Positions 1 through 7,223 are shown, numbered from the stretch's first letter. The stretch is 9,438 bases of DNA from Firmicutes bacterium UBA5420 (GCA_002409455.1 DHNI01000148.1:1-9438), one strand, 5' to 3'. The notes: generated from the letters alone by a model not told the origin. Numbers and translations: made by a program.

Positions 1-78
1 CTGCTTCTGGCATTTGTCACCCTAGGTTCAAAGAACGAATAACAATTCCATCTACAGGGTGACAAATGCCAGAAGCAG
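1..78. repeat. Perfect 23-bp inverted repeat at the left edge (fold-back)
   Basis: Bases 1-23 are the exact reverse complement of bases 56-78, separated by a 32-base spacer (24-55). The right arm is ordinary coding sequence of the minus-strand ROK regulator (its A-S-G-I-C-H-P-V-D region). The left arm replaces the sequence that should continue that gene. Pairing stops at base 24 against base 55, and because the window begins inside the left arm, the repeat may extend further left. The join falls at a short shared string (AGGGTG), which is typical of template switching. A chimeric read or contig end is the likeliest explanation; a real inversion is possible. Confidence 0.9.
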
Positions 79-526
79 CTACACCAACCCCAACAATATG
101 TTCTTGTTTGATAGAAAGGGAGCTGGATATGTCCCTCAGGGTGTCTGCAACAGTGGACAGCAGTGCTTTGGGCGAAAGCGATTCGGGTTGGAGCTTCTCT
201 TTGGTCAGAATCTGACCCTTTAGATCAAGTAGTGCTACAATACAATCATCACGCAGTAGCTTTACTGCGGCAATGTAGAGCTTGCTATGATCAATGTGGA
301 GATAGATAGGTCGCCTACCACCGGTAGATTTGCCATGCCTTCCTTCTAAGACCACACCTTGGTGCATGAGTTCGGAGATGATCCTAGTGATGGTAGCCGG
401 GCTCATTCCGGTAAGCTCCGTCAGTTGTGAGCGGGAGCAATTGCCATGTTCATATAGGGTCCGAAGGACTGTCGAAGCGTTATACGTACGGACTAACCTT
501 GTGCTATTAATGTGTCGACTCATCAT
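17..526 (-). CDS. ROK-family transcriptional regulator, truncated (N-terminal part only)
   Basis: The first ~75 residues form a winged helix-turn-helix of the ROK repressor type: a 'STRLVRTYN' lead-in, then 'SRSQLTELTGMSPATITRII' as the DNA-binding helices (31-50) and a wing containing 'GRRP' (70-73). From about residue 82 the first strands of the ROK (sugar kinase-like) domain follow, ending in 'GVGVAASG...VIRSLNLG'. Family members are usually near 380-400 residues; this one stops at 169, so the effector-binding part and the zinc motif are missing. The stop (bases 17-19) is created by the fold-back repeat at 1-23, exactly where the family normally reads N-L-G-W, so the frame is probably broken by an artefact. 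The start is uncertain: ATG at 526 or 523, or GTG at 532 or TTG at 535 in frame; a GGTGAG lies just upstream of the two ATGs. It is transcribed divergently from the hut operon. ROK regulators usually sense sugars or sugar phosphates; control of hut is only an inference from position. Confidence 0.82.
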   Translation of the reverse strand: MMSRHINSTRLVRTYNASTVLRTLYEHGNCSRSQLTELTGMSPATITRIISELMHQGVVLEGRHGKSTGGRRPIYLHIDHSKLYIAAVKLLRDDCIVALLDLKGQILTKEKLQPESLSPKALLSTVADTLRDISSSLSIKQEHIVGVGVAASGICHPVDGIVIRSLNLG

Positions 527-565
527 ACTCACCAACTTTTTTCCACTATGAAAACATCTAATTTT

Positions 566-594
566 ATCTTAACGTATAAATTGGTTTTTGGCAA
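566..594 (-). promoter_or_regulatory. Sigma-A-type promoter for the ROK regulator
   Basis: Read on the minus strand, TTGCCA (589-594) and TAAGAT (566-571) are separated by exactly 17 bases. They sit about 40 bases upstream of the ROK start codon. The spacer contains a TTATACG motif (573-579) that recurs near the opposite promoter, so it may be an operator half-site. Confidence 0.6.
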
Positions 595-665
595 TACTCT
601 TTTCAAAGAACAATGAACTTTTATTTGGATAAAAAGAAAATGGGGCTTTTTCTTAGGGACAAAGA

Positions 666-694
666 TTGGGTAAACTTTGCAAGGAGTCTGTTAT
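666..694 (+). promoter_or_regulatory. Candidate promoter for the hut operon
   Basis: TTGGGT (666-671) and TGTTAT (689-694) are 17 bases apart and lie about 58 bases upstream of the hutH start. Both boxes are imperfect, which would suit a promoter that needs activation or is repressed, but other start sites in the A/T-rich 541-748 stretch cannot be excluded. No transcript data support the choice. Confidence 0.35.
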
Positions 695-716
695 ACGAAT
701 GTGGAATAAAGTATAA
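691..716. promoter_or_regulatory. Dyad TTATAC-N14-GTATAA, possible operator upstream of hutH
   Basis: TTATAC at 691-696 and its reverse complement GTATAA at 711-716 are separated by 14 bases, giving half-sites about two helical turns apart. The left half overlaps the candidate -10 of the hut promoter. The same core in the form TTATACG occurs at 573-579 (minus strand, inside the ROK promoter) and at 480-486. This fits a dimeric regulator binding site, with the neighbouring ROK protein as the first candidate. The site is A/T-rich and short, so chance is a real alternative. Confidence 0.35.
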
Positions 717-751
717 AACCGCAATTATAGAATTGTTGAAGGGGTAGATTG

Positions 752-2272
752 ATGTTAAGACTAAGTGGTTCCAATTTGAGTGGTCACGAAGTAGTGCGAT
801 GCATTCGACAGGGTTGGTCAGTGACCCTAGATCAAGCTCAGCGTGAGAAAGTGGCCCAGGCTAGGGAGCTTGTTGTCCAGTTAATAAGCAAAGGCCAACC
901 AGTCTATGGCATTAATACGGGTTTTGGTATGTTGGCTGATACGTCTATTTCTGCCGACAACGTGGCTGAACTGCAACGCAATTTGATTCTAAGCCACAGT
1001 TGCGGTGTGGGGAAGCCCTTTTCTGAAGAGATTGTCAAAGCTATGATGATTTTGCGAGCGAATGCACTTATGAAGGGTCATTCGGGAATTCGCCCTGAAG
1101 TCATTGAGCTCTTGGTCGAACTTGTTAACAAAAATGTGACGCCATTGATACCCAGCCAAGGATCGGTTGGGGCAAGCGGCGATTTAGTGCCCCTCGCGCA
1201 CATGTCTTCTGTTTTATTAGGCGAAGGGGAGGCGTTTTATGAGGGCCAACTATACCAAGGTGCTGAGGCTTTAAGGCGAGCAGGATTAGCCCCAGTTGTG
1301 TTGCAGGCCAAAGAAGGTTTAGCCTTGATTAACGGGACACAGGCCATGACAGCCCAGGGGGTTTTGGCACTTTACGATGGTGATAACCTGCTGAAGACTG
1401 CCGATGTCTCGAGCTCTCTGACGCTAGAGGCGCTTTGTGGGATTCCCGATGCTTTTGATGAAAGGGTTCATGCATTACGATCACATCCGGGCCAAGTTGC
1501 CACCGCTGCTGAATTACGAAGGCTTTTGGCAGGCAGTGAACTTGTTTATAGCACAGAGCACGGGAGAGTTCAAGACGCCTATTCTTTACGCTGTATTCCG
1601 CAGGTTCATGGGGCATCGAAGGACGCCTATTGCTACGTCGAAGCGGTGCTGAATAGAGAGATCAACTCGGTTACGGACAATCCGATCTTGTTTCCGGCGG
1701 ATGGCGAGGTCATATCTGCGGGGAATTTTCATGGGCAACCAGTGGCATTAGCTTTGGATTTTTTGGGCATAGCCCTATCCGAAATTGGCAACATCACAGA
1801 ACGTCGCATTGAGCGTTTAGTCAATCCCCAGCTTAGTGGATTGCCGCCGTTTCTATCGGAAGCCAGTGGGCTCAATTCGGGATATATGATTATTCAGTAT
1901 ACGGCAGCTGCCCTTGCTTCGGAGAATAAGGTTTTGTCGCACCCGGCATCCGTTGATTCTATACCCACATCTGCTAATCAAGAAGATCATGTAAGCATGG
2001 GGTCTATCTCGGCCCGCAAGGTGCTCAGTATTCTTGCCAATGTACAAAACATTGTGGCTATAGAGATCATATGTGCTTGTCAAGCTTTGGAATTTCGGGA
2101 TCGGAGGAAGTTAGCACCAGCAACACAGGCGGTTTACGATTTGGTACGGGCACATATTCCGCCCCTGAAACAAGACCGTTTCTTGGAACCTGAGATAAAA
2201 GTGGCAAGGGATTTGGTTGTCTCTGGCAAAGTATTAGAGGCAGTGGAGGACACCATTGGAAGCACAAAATAG
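752..2272 (+). CDS. hutH: Histidine ammonia-lyase (histidase)
   Basis: Catalyses the non-oxidative deamination of L-histidine to trans-urocanate and ammonia in the cytoplasm, the first step of histidine breakdown. The 506-residue length is normal for bacterial HutH. The Ala-Ser-Gly triad that cyclises into the electrophilic MIO cofactor is at 141-143 inside 'GSVGASGDLVPLAHM'. Other family blocks are 'VYGINTGFG' (51-59, with the catalytic Tyr52), 'GNFHGQP' (324-330), 'ERRIERLVNP' (350-359) and the C-terminal 'SANQEDHVSMG' (407-417). The ATG at 752 is preferred over the TTG three bases earlier because GAAGGGG (738-744) lies 7 bases upstream of it. It is the first gene of a tightly spaced operon, and its stop codon touches the ribosome-binding site of hutU. 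Nothing looks damaged. Aromatic amino acid ammonia-lyases share the fold, but the hut context makes histidase nearly certain. Confidence 0.98.
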   Translation: MLRLSGSNLSGHEVVRCIRQGWSVTLDQAQREKVAQARELVVQLISKGQPVYGINTGFGMLADTSISADNVAELQRNLILSHSCGVGKPFSEEIVKAMMILRANALMKGHSGIRPEVIELLVELVNKNVTPLIPSQGSVGASGDLVPLAHMSSVLLGEGEAFYEGQLYQGAEALRRAGLAPVVLQAKEGLALINGTQAMTAQGVLALYDGDNLLKTADVSSSLTLEALCGIPDAFDERVHALRSHPGQVATAAELRRLLAGSELVYSTEHGRVQDAYSLRCIPQVHGASKDAYCYVEAVLNREINSVTDNPILFPADGEVISAGNFHGQPVALALDFLGIALSEIGNITERRIERLVNPQLSGLPPFLSEASGLNSGYMIIQYTAAALASENKVLSHPASVDSIPTSANQEDHVSMGSISARKVLSILANVQNIVAIEIICACQALEFRDRRKLAPATQAVYDLVRAHIPPLKQDRFLEPEIKVARDLVVSGKVLEAVEDTIGSTK

Positions 2273-2285
2273 AGGAGGTCATGTA

Positions 2286-3929
2286 ATGATTCGAGCACCA
2301 CGAGGAACAGAGTTGAATTGTAAGGGTTGGCATCAAGAGGCGGCTATGCGCATGTTGATGAACAATCTAGATCCGGAGGTGGCCGAACGTCCCGAGGATC
2401 TGGTTGTTTATGGAGGTAGTGGCAAAGCAGCGCGCAATTGGGAAAGCTACGAGGCCATTGTGCGCACCCTCAAGACCTTAGATGATGACGAGACCCTACT
2501 AGTTCAATCAGGGAAGCCCGTTGGCGTATTTCGTACCACTTCCCAATCGCCCAGAGTGCTGATTGCTAACTCGAATCTGGTGCCGGCCTGGGGCAACTGG
2601 GAGCATTTTAGAGAGTTGGAGAAGAAGGGCCTGATCATGTTTGGGCAGATGACGGCGGGAAGTTGGATTTATATTGGAACCCAAGGGATTTTGCAGGGAA
2701 CCTACGAGACATTAGCCGAACTCGCCCACCAGCACTTCGGAGGGTCTTTGAAGGGTCGTCTAGTTTTGACCGCCGGGCTTGGCGGTATGGGCGGTGCGCA
2801 ACCACTGGCTGTGACCATGAATGGTGGCGTAGCCATTGTCGTTGAAGTCGATCCAGATCGTATTGAAAAACGTCTGGCCACTAGATATTGCCAGATATCC
2901 ACGGATAATCTTGATGAGGCTCTTCGTCTAGCGAAGGAGGCCCAAGGCAAAGGCGAGGCCTTATCCATCGCTCTTTTGGGTAATGCTGCAGAAGTACTGC
3001 CAGAATTCGTTAAGCGGGGTATTATTCCTGACGTGGTCACAGATCAGACTTCAGCACATGATCCGCTAAATGGTTACATTCCTCTAGGTTATAGCTTAAC
3101 AGCAGCTGCACAGCTTCGTGAAGATGATCCGGATCGCTATATTCAGTTAGCCAAGAAATCTATGGGTGCTCATGTTCAGGCCATGCTTGACCTGAAAGAG
3201 CGCGGCGCAGTGGTCTTTGATTATGGCAATAATATTAGGCAGCAGGCGAAGGATGTGGGTGTCGAGAACGCCTTTGATTTTCCAGGCTTTGTCCCAGCTT
3301 ATATTAGACCACTTTTCTGTGAGGGGAAAGGTCCTTTTCGCTGGGTAGCTTTGTCTGGCGATCCCGCTGATATTCATAAAATTGACGACAAGCTGTGTGC
3401 AGAGTTTGCAGATAATGAGCGCCTTGTACGCTGGATTAAGATGGCGAAAGAACAGGTAGCCTTTCAGGGTCTACCATCTCGCATTTGCTGGCTCGGCTAT
3501 GGTGAGCGAGCCCGCTTCGGTCTTTTGATTAATGAAATGGTGAAATCAGGTGAGCTATCGGCACCTATTGTTATCGGTCGCGACCATCTTGATGCTGGTT
3601 CTGTGGCATCGCCCCACCGCGAGACGGAAGGCATGAAAGACGGAAGTGACGCAGTAGCAGATTGGCCCATTCTAAATGCCCTCGTCAATGCCTGTGCTGG
3701 TGCAAGCTGGATTTCACTCCACCACGGCGGCGGGGTTGGCATTGGTTATTCGATACATGCTGGTATGGTTGTGCTAGCGGATGGTACCGATGAAGGTGCT
3801 AAGCGGCTTGAGCGGGTTCTTACATCGGATCCTGGCATGGGTGTTGTTCGCCATGTTGACGCTGGTTATGATTTAGCCATCAAGACAGCGCAAGAAAAAG
3901 GGATTCGCGTACCTATGTTAGAGAAATAG
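2286..3929 (+). CDS. hutU: Urocanate hydratase (urocanase)
   Basis: Adds water to urocanate to give 4-imidazolone-5-propionate, using a tightly bound NAD+ as an electrophile; second step of the hut pathway, cytoplasmic. The protein has 547 residues, close to the family's usual 550-560. Recognisable blocks are the N-terminal 'VYGGSGKAARNW' (41-52), the NAD+-binding glycine loop 'GLGGMGGAQPLA' (164-175), 'DQTSAHDPLNGY' (253-264), 'ALSGDPADI' (355-363), the conserved cysteine segment 'SRICWLGYGERAR' (398-410, Cys401 matching the active-site Cys of the Pseudomonas enzyme), and 'HHGGGVGIGYSIHAG' (479-493). The ATG at 2286 has AGGAGGT (2273-2279) 6 bases upstream; reading in from further upstream would add ten residues overlapping hutH without a better site. 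The gap to hutH is 13 bases and to ftcD 13 bases, so co-transcription is expected. Confidence 0.98.
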   Translation: MIRAPRGTELNCKGWHQEAAMRMLMNNLDPEVAERPEDLVVYGGSGKAARNWESYEAIVRTLKTLDDDETLLVQSGKPVGVFRTTSQSPRVLIANSNLVPAWGNWEHFRELEKKGLIMFGQMTAGSWIYIGTQGILQGTYETLAELAHQHFGGSLKGRLVLTAGLGGMGGAQPLAVTMNGGVAIVVEVDPDRIEKRLATRYCQISTDNLDEALRLAKEAQGKGEALSIALLGNAAEVLPEFVKRGIIPDVVTDQTSAHDPLNGYIPLGYSLTAAAQLREDDPDRYIQLAKKSMGAHVQAMLDLKERGAVVFDYGNNIRQQAKDVGVENAFDFPGFVPAYIRPLFCEGKGPFRWVALSGDPADIHKIDDKLCAEFADNERLVRWIKMAKEQVAFQGLPSRICWLGYGERARFGLLINEMVKSGELSAPIVIGRDHLDAGSVASPHRETEGMKDGSDAVADWPILNALVNACAGASWISLHHGGGVGIGYSIHAGMVVLADGTDEGAKRLERVLTSDPGMGVVRHVDAGYDLAIKTAQEKGIRVPMLEK

Positions 3930-3942
3930 AAAGGGAGATTTG

Positions 3943-4842
3943 ATGACACAGACACAAATCGTGCAGTGTGTTCCTAATATCAGTGAGGGTCGTCGCTTGG
4001 ATGTGGTGGAGAAGATCGTGGACCAAGTACGCCAAACCGAGGGTGTGCAATTACTGGATTATTCGTCGGATCATGATCACAACCGCACGGTTATTACCTA
4101 TGTAGGAAATTTAGCAAGTGTGCAGGAAGCGAGCTTTCGTTTGACCCAGGAAGCAGTACGTTTGATTAATATGGAGGAGCACCAAGGCGCGCACCCTAGA
4201 ATTGGCGCAGTCGACGTGATCCCTTTTATTCCTATCGAGGGGTTAACCATGAAAGAATGTGTGGAAGGAGCCACCGCCCTTGCAAAGCGCATCAATCATG
4301 AATTGAAGGTTCCTACCTATCTGTATGGTGAGGCAGCTACGAAGATCGTAAGGAAGAACCTCAGTACTATTCGCAAGGGCAATTATGAGGGGCTCAAAGG
4401 ATCCATTCAAGAAGAGGCAAGGCATCCAGATTTTGGTGAGCCCAAGATGCATGAAACTGCAGGGGCTACCGTTGTTGGCGCTCGCATGCCTCTTGTGGCC
4501 TTTAACGTGAACTTGGGAACCAGCAAGAAGGAGATTGCAGACATTATCGCTAGAAATGTCAGAGAGCGAAATGGTGGTTTTAAAAACGTTAAGGGCATGG
4601 GCGTTGCCCTAGAAGAGCGTGGAGAAGTGCAGGTTTCTATGAACCTAGAAGACTATCAGTCCACTCCCATTTATAGGGTGCTTGAGACAATTCGGCGTGA
4701 AGCCGCACGCTACGGTGTACCAGTTGTAGGTACAGAGCTCATCGGCCTTGTGCCTCAGCAAGCACTTCTTGATGTAGCAAACTGGTATTTGCAGCTAGAG
4801 GGCTTTGATTCCAATCAGGTCTTAGAGAATCGCTTGCGCTAA
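3943..4842 (+). CDS. ftcD: Glutamate formimidoyltransferase (FtcD, transferase only)
   Basis: Transfers the formimino group from N-formimino-L-glutamate to tetrahydrofolate, giving 5-formimino-THF and glutamate. At 299 residues it covers only the formiminotransferase part of the bifunctional animal FTCD: an N-terminal subdomain (about 1-178) and a C-terminal subdomain (about 180-295). The cyclodeaminase is a separate protein, encoded by fchA two genes downstream. The start 'VQCVPNISEG' (7-16) and 'GAHPRIGAVDVIPFIP' (82-97), which holds the conserved active-site histidine region, are diagnostic, as are 'HETAGATVVGAR' and 'FNVNLGT'. ATG 3943 is chosen over TTG 3940 because AAGGGAG (3931-3937) is 5 bases away. 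It lies out of reaction order, ahead of hutI, which is common in such operons. It replaces the HutG or HutF route of other bacteria. Confidence 0.97.
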   Translation: MTQTQIVQCVPNISEGRRLDVVEKIVDQVRQTEGVQLLDYSSDHDHNRTVITYVGNLASVQEASFRLTQEAVRLINMEEHQGAHPRIGAVDVIPFIPIEGLTMKECVEGATALAKRINHELKVPTYLYGEAATKIVRKNLSTIRKGNYEGLKGSIQEEARHPDFGEPKMHETAGATVVGARMPLVAFNVNLGTSKKEIADIIARNVRERNGGFKNVKGMGVALEERGEVQVSMNLEDYQSTPIYRVLETIRREAARYGVPVVGTELIGLVPQQALLDVANWYLQLEGFDSNQVLENRLR

Positions 4843-4854
4843 GGGGGGAAGAGA

Positions 4855-6099
4855 GTGCAGATCGATCTTTTGATCAAAAACGGGCAAGTGGTGACTGCCG
4901 CTCATAAAGAATATCCTGTGCGTGGAAAAGAGATGCAGCAATTGAAAGTCATCGATCAGGGCTGGGTGGCTTGTGCAGGGGATAAAATTGTGGCGGTGGG
5001 AACCAAGAACACGGTGCAAGGACAAGTGGAGATCACTGGCAAGACTCAAGTAATTGATGCCACAGGCCAGGTTGTAACTCCCGGGCTTATTGATCCTCAC
5101 ACACATCTGATCTTTGGTGGAAGCAGAGAAAACGAGTTTTATCTTAGGGCCCAGGGTGCCGAATATATGGATATTATGGCATCTGGAGGAGGAATAGCCA
5201 GCTCTGTACGCTCCACGAGAAAGGCATCTCTCGACGAATTAATTGCTTCAGGTCGCCAACGTCTAAATTGGATGCTGAGTATGGGTGTGACTACGATTGA
5301 GTGCAAGAGCGGGTATGGTTTGGATCTGGAGACCGAACTAAAGCAACTCGAGGCGGTGCGTATTCTCCAAGACGAACAACCAGTAGAACTTGTATCTACC
5401 TTTTTAGGAGCCCATGCATGGCCAGAGGAGTTTCAGCATGATCGGGAGGGTTATGTAGACTTCTTGATCAACACCGTCTTGCCAAGGATAAAAAAGGAGA
5501 ATTTGGCGGAATATGTGGACGTATTCACGGAGAAGGGTGTTTTTTCTGTGCATCAAAGTCGACGAATCTTCCAAAAGGCCAAGGAACTTGGTTTTAAACT
5601 TCGTGTCCATGCAGACGAAATGAACACCCTAGGTGGAGCCGAGCTTGCTGCCGAAATGGGCATGTCGAGCGCGGATCATCTGTTGATGATCTCTGATCAA
5701 GGAATTGAGGCATTAGCAAAAAGCGATGTTATCCCTGTTTTGTTACCTGGCACCGCTTTTACATTGCGCAAGCCCTATGCTCCAGCCCGCAAGATGCTAG
5801 ACGCTGGATTGCCATTGGCTTTGGCGACAGACTTTAACCCCGGTTCTTGCCCTATAGCAAATTTGGGACTTATTATGTCCATCGCTTGTTTATATATGGC
5901 TATGACTCCAGAAGAAGTCTTTCACGCAGTGACAATTAATGCGGCCTATTCTCTTGGGCGTAGTGACCGTCTAGGCAGCATTGAAGTTTTGAAACAGGCT
6001 GATCTCGTGATTTTCGATGTCGACAACTACAGAAAGATACCCTATTTTGTTGGGGCGAATCTAGTAACAACCGTGGTTAAAGCAGGACGCGTTCTCTAA
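4855..6099 (+). CDS. hutI: Imidazolonepropionase
   Basis: Hydrolyses 4-imidazolone-5-propionate to N-formimino-L-glutamate, the third hut step; a metal-dependent amidohydrolase of the cytoplasm. The 414-residue length is usual. Metal ligands are visible at 'DPHTH' (80-84: His82 and His84), at 'VHADEMNTLGGAE' (251-263: His252) and 'ATDFNPGS' (324-331: Asp326); this set matches the His-His-His-Asp centre known for Bacillus subtilis HutI. Other blocks are 'GGGIASSV' (111-118), 'ECKSGYGL' (149-156), 'FLGAHAWP' (183-190) and 'SADHL' (272-276). Translation starts at GTG 4855, with a run of six G (4843-4848) 6 bases upstream. That run directly follows the ftcD stop, so the two genes are only 12 bases apart. 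No missing catalytic residue is apparent. Confidence 0.97.
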   Translation: MQIDLLIKNGQVVTAAHKEYPVRGKEMQQLKVIDQGWVACAGDKIVAVGTKNTVQGQVEITGKTQVIDATGQVVTPGLIDPHTHLIFGGSRENEFYLRAQGAEYMDIMASGGGIASSVRSTRKASLDELIASGRQRLNWMLSMGVTTIECKSGYGLDLETELKQLEAVRILQDEQPVELVSTFLGAHAWPEEFQHDREGYVDFLINTVLPRIKKENLAEYVDVFTEKGVFSVHQSRRIFQKAKELGFKLRVHADEMNTLGGAELAAEMGMSSADHLLMISDQGIEALAKSDVIPVLLPGTAFTLRKPYAPARKMLDAGLPLALATDFNPGSCPIANLGLIMSIACLYMAMTPEEVFHAVTINAAYSLGRSDRLGSIEVLKQADLVIFDVDNYRKIPYFVGANLVTTVVKAGRVL

Positions 6100-6131
6100 A
6101 GCTCGAAAACGATGCAGAAAGTGGTGGTGTT

Positions 6132-6731
6132 TTGTTAACTGAATTGACGATTGAAGGTTTTGTCAAGGATTTGGGTTCAGAAAAACCTGCACCGGGAGGA
6201 GGCAGTGCCTCGGGGTTAGCCGGTGCTTTGGCCGTTTCTTTGGTGAAAATGGTCGCCCACTTGAGTGGAGAAGGGCACGAAGAAGTTATCTCTCGATCGC
6301 AAACGCTCACAGATGAACTGCTTGATCTTGTGAACCGTGATACAGAGGCCTTTAATCAAGTCATGGCTGCATTTAAGCTTCCTAAAGGAACAGATGAAGA
6401 GAAGAAAACGCGTCGCCAAGCCATCCAGGCTGCAACCCGTTTAGCAACCGAAGTGCCACTTAGAATTGTGGAAGTTTCGTTAGAGGTGTTGACTTTAGCT
6501 AAGAAAATGGCCTTTCATGGAAACAAGAACGCCCTAAGCGATGCTGGTGTAGCAGGTCTATTAGGAGTTGCCGCCTGTAGGGGCGCTTCCTACAATGTGC
6601 TCATCAATCTTCCTGGCTTGAAAGATGACGAGTTCGTGTCTATCACGAAGAAACGTCTCGAGGAGCTTCTAAGCCAAGCCGATGAATTAGAACAGACAAT
6701 TGGGGATCATGTTCGCGCGGCTTTGAGTTAG
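6132..6731 (+). CDS. fchA: Formiminotetrahydrofolate cyclodeaminase (methenyl-THF cyclohydrolase family)
   Basis: Converts 5-formimino-THF to 5,10-methenyl-THF with release of ammonia, feeding the one-carbon folate pool; cytoplasmic. At 199 residues it is near the length of stand-alone members and corresponds to the C-terminal half of animal FTCD. The family signature 'PAPGGGSASGLAGALAVSLV' is at 19-38 and the conserved 'GNKNALSDAGVA' at 130-141; the rest is mostly helical. The start appears to be TTG 6132: no in-frame ATG precedes it, and the N-terminal length then fits the family. The ribosome-binding site is poor (AAAGTGGTGG, about 6120-6128), so translation may be weaker than upstream genes, or partly coupled to hutI 32 bases before. 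It is the last hut gene and is followed by a terminator. Family proteins can also be called cyclohydrolases; beside ftcD the cyclodeaminase role is the best reading. Confidence 0.93.
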   Translation: MLTELTIEGFVKDLGSEKPAPGGGSASGLAGALAVSLVKMVAHLSGEGHEEVISRSQTLTDELLDLVNRDTEAFNQVMAAFKLPKGTDEEKKTRRQAIQAATRLATEVPLRIVEVSLEVLTLAKKMAFHGNKNALSDAGVAGLLGVAACRGASYNVLINLPGLKDDEFVSITKKRLEELLSQADELEQTIGDHVRAALS

Positions 6732-6748
6732 GCCTTAATGTGGAAATT

Positions 6749-6783
6749 AGGGGTGCAATTCTTACGCGTGAGGCACCCCTTTT
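6749..6783 (+). terminator. Rho-independent terminator after the hut operon
   Basis: AGGGGTGC (6749-6756) pairs perfectly with GCACCCCT (6773-6780), followed by a short T run (6780-6783). Inside the loop, CTTA (6761-6764) can pair further with TGAG (6769-6772), leaving CGCG as a tetraloop and AATT as a bulge. It begins 17 bases after the fchA stop. The T run is short, so termination may be incomplete, which matters because the next gene starts only 23 bases later. Confidence 0.8.
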
Positions 6784-6806
6784 CTAAATGAGTGGATCGT
6801 GATGAT

Positions 6807-7223
6807 ATGATTGTTATTAAGCAATATACAGATGAACTCCATAAGTTGCAGCTTGGCAGTGGCTTCTTTGAGGGGTGGCCCCATGCACCGAGCGAAGAGA
6901 TGCACAGGACTATTCTAAAGAGAAGCTACTTGGCCTTCGTAGCCATTGATACTGATCACAATCAGATTGTGGGCTTTATTAATGCCGTGAGCGATGGTGT
7001 GCTTTCTGCTTACATCCCACTTCTGGAAGTTTTGCCTCCTTACCGCAACAAGGGGATTGGGGCTCGTTTGGTTAAGACATTGCTAGACGAACTCAAAGAC
7101 TTGTACATGGTTGACTTATGCTGTGACCAAGAGTTGCAGGCCTATTATGAGAGACTTGGGATGTTCAAATCCTTTGGGATGATCTATCGAAATTATGGAG
7201 CACAAAGCGGTCAATTCAGGTAG
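6807..7223 (+). CDS. GNAT-family N-acetyltransferase, substrate unknown
   Basis: A 138-residue cytoplasmic GNAT protein. The acetyl-CoA pyrophosphate-binding loop is 'PPYRNKGIGARLV' (77-89, the R/Q-x-x-G-x-G/A motif at 80-85), preceded by the strand 'IPLLEVLP' (70-77) and followed by the late GNAT segment 'YYERLGM' (113-119). The early part carries a 'FFEGWPHAPS' motif and 'GFINAVSDGVLSAYIP', which belong to a conserved but uncharacterised GNAT subgroup, so I assign no acceptor. The start is unclear: ATG 6807 gives the shorter form, and GTG 6792 would add five residues; neither has a strong ribosome-binding site. The hut terminator ends 23 bases upstream, leaving no room for a separate promoter, so expression would need read-through or a promoter inside fchA. 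No mechanistic tie to histidine use is evident. Confidence 0.88.
   Translation: MIVIKQYTDELHKLQLGSGFFEGWPHAPSEEMHRTILKRSYLAFVAIDTDHNQIVGFINAVSDGVLSAYIPLLEVLPPYRNKGIGARLVKTLLDELKDLYMVDLCCDQELQAYYERLGMFKSFGMIYRNYGAQSGQFR

Noticed and set aside
330..551. Plus-strand frame opposite the ROK gene
   Set aside because: It is antisense to clear ROK helix-turn-helix coding sequence and its translation resembles no protein family.
589..604. TGGCAATACTCTTTT as a sigma-54 promoter for hut
   Set aside because: The -24-like TGGCA is present, but the -12 element reads TTTT-like instead of TTGC, and a sigma-54 site so far upstream is not needed given other candidates.
722..735. CAATT-ATAG-AATTG hairpin just before the hutH ribosome-binding site
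   Set aside because: A 5-bp A/T-rich stem is too weak to call an attenuator, and it does not resemble a HutP site with spaced UAG triplets.
1329..1616. Antisense frames within hutH and similar shadows in the other large genes
   Set aside because: Their translations have no recognisable motif and are explained by the codon bias of the real gene on the opposite strand.
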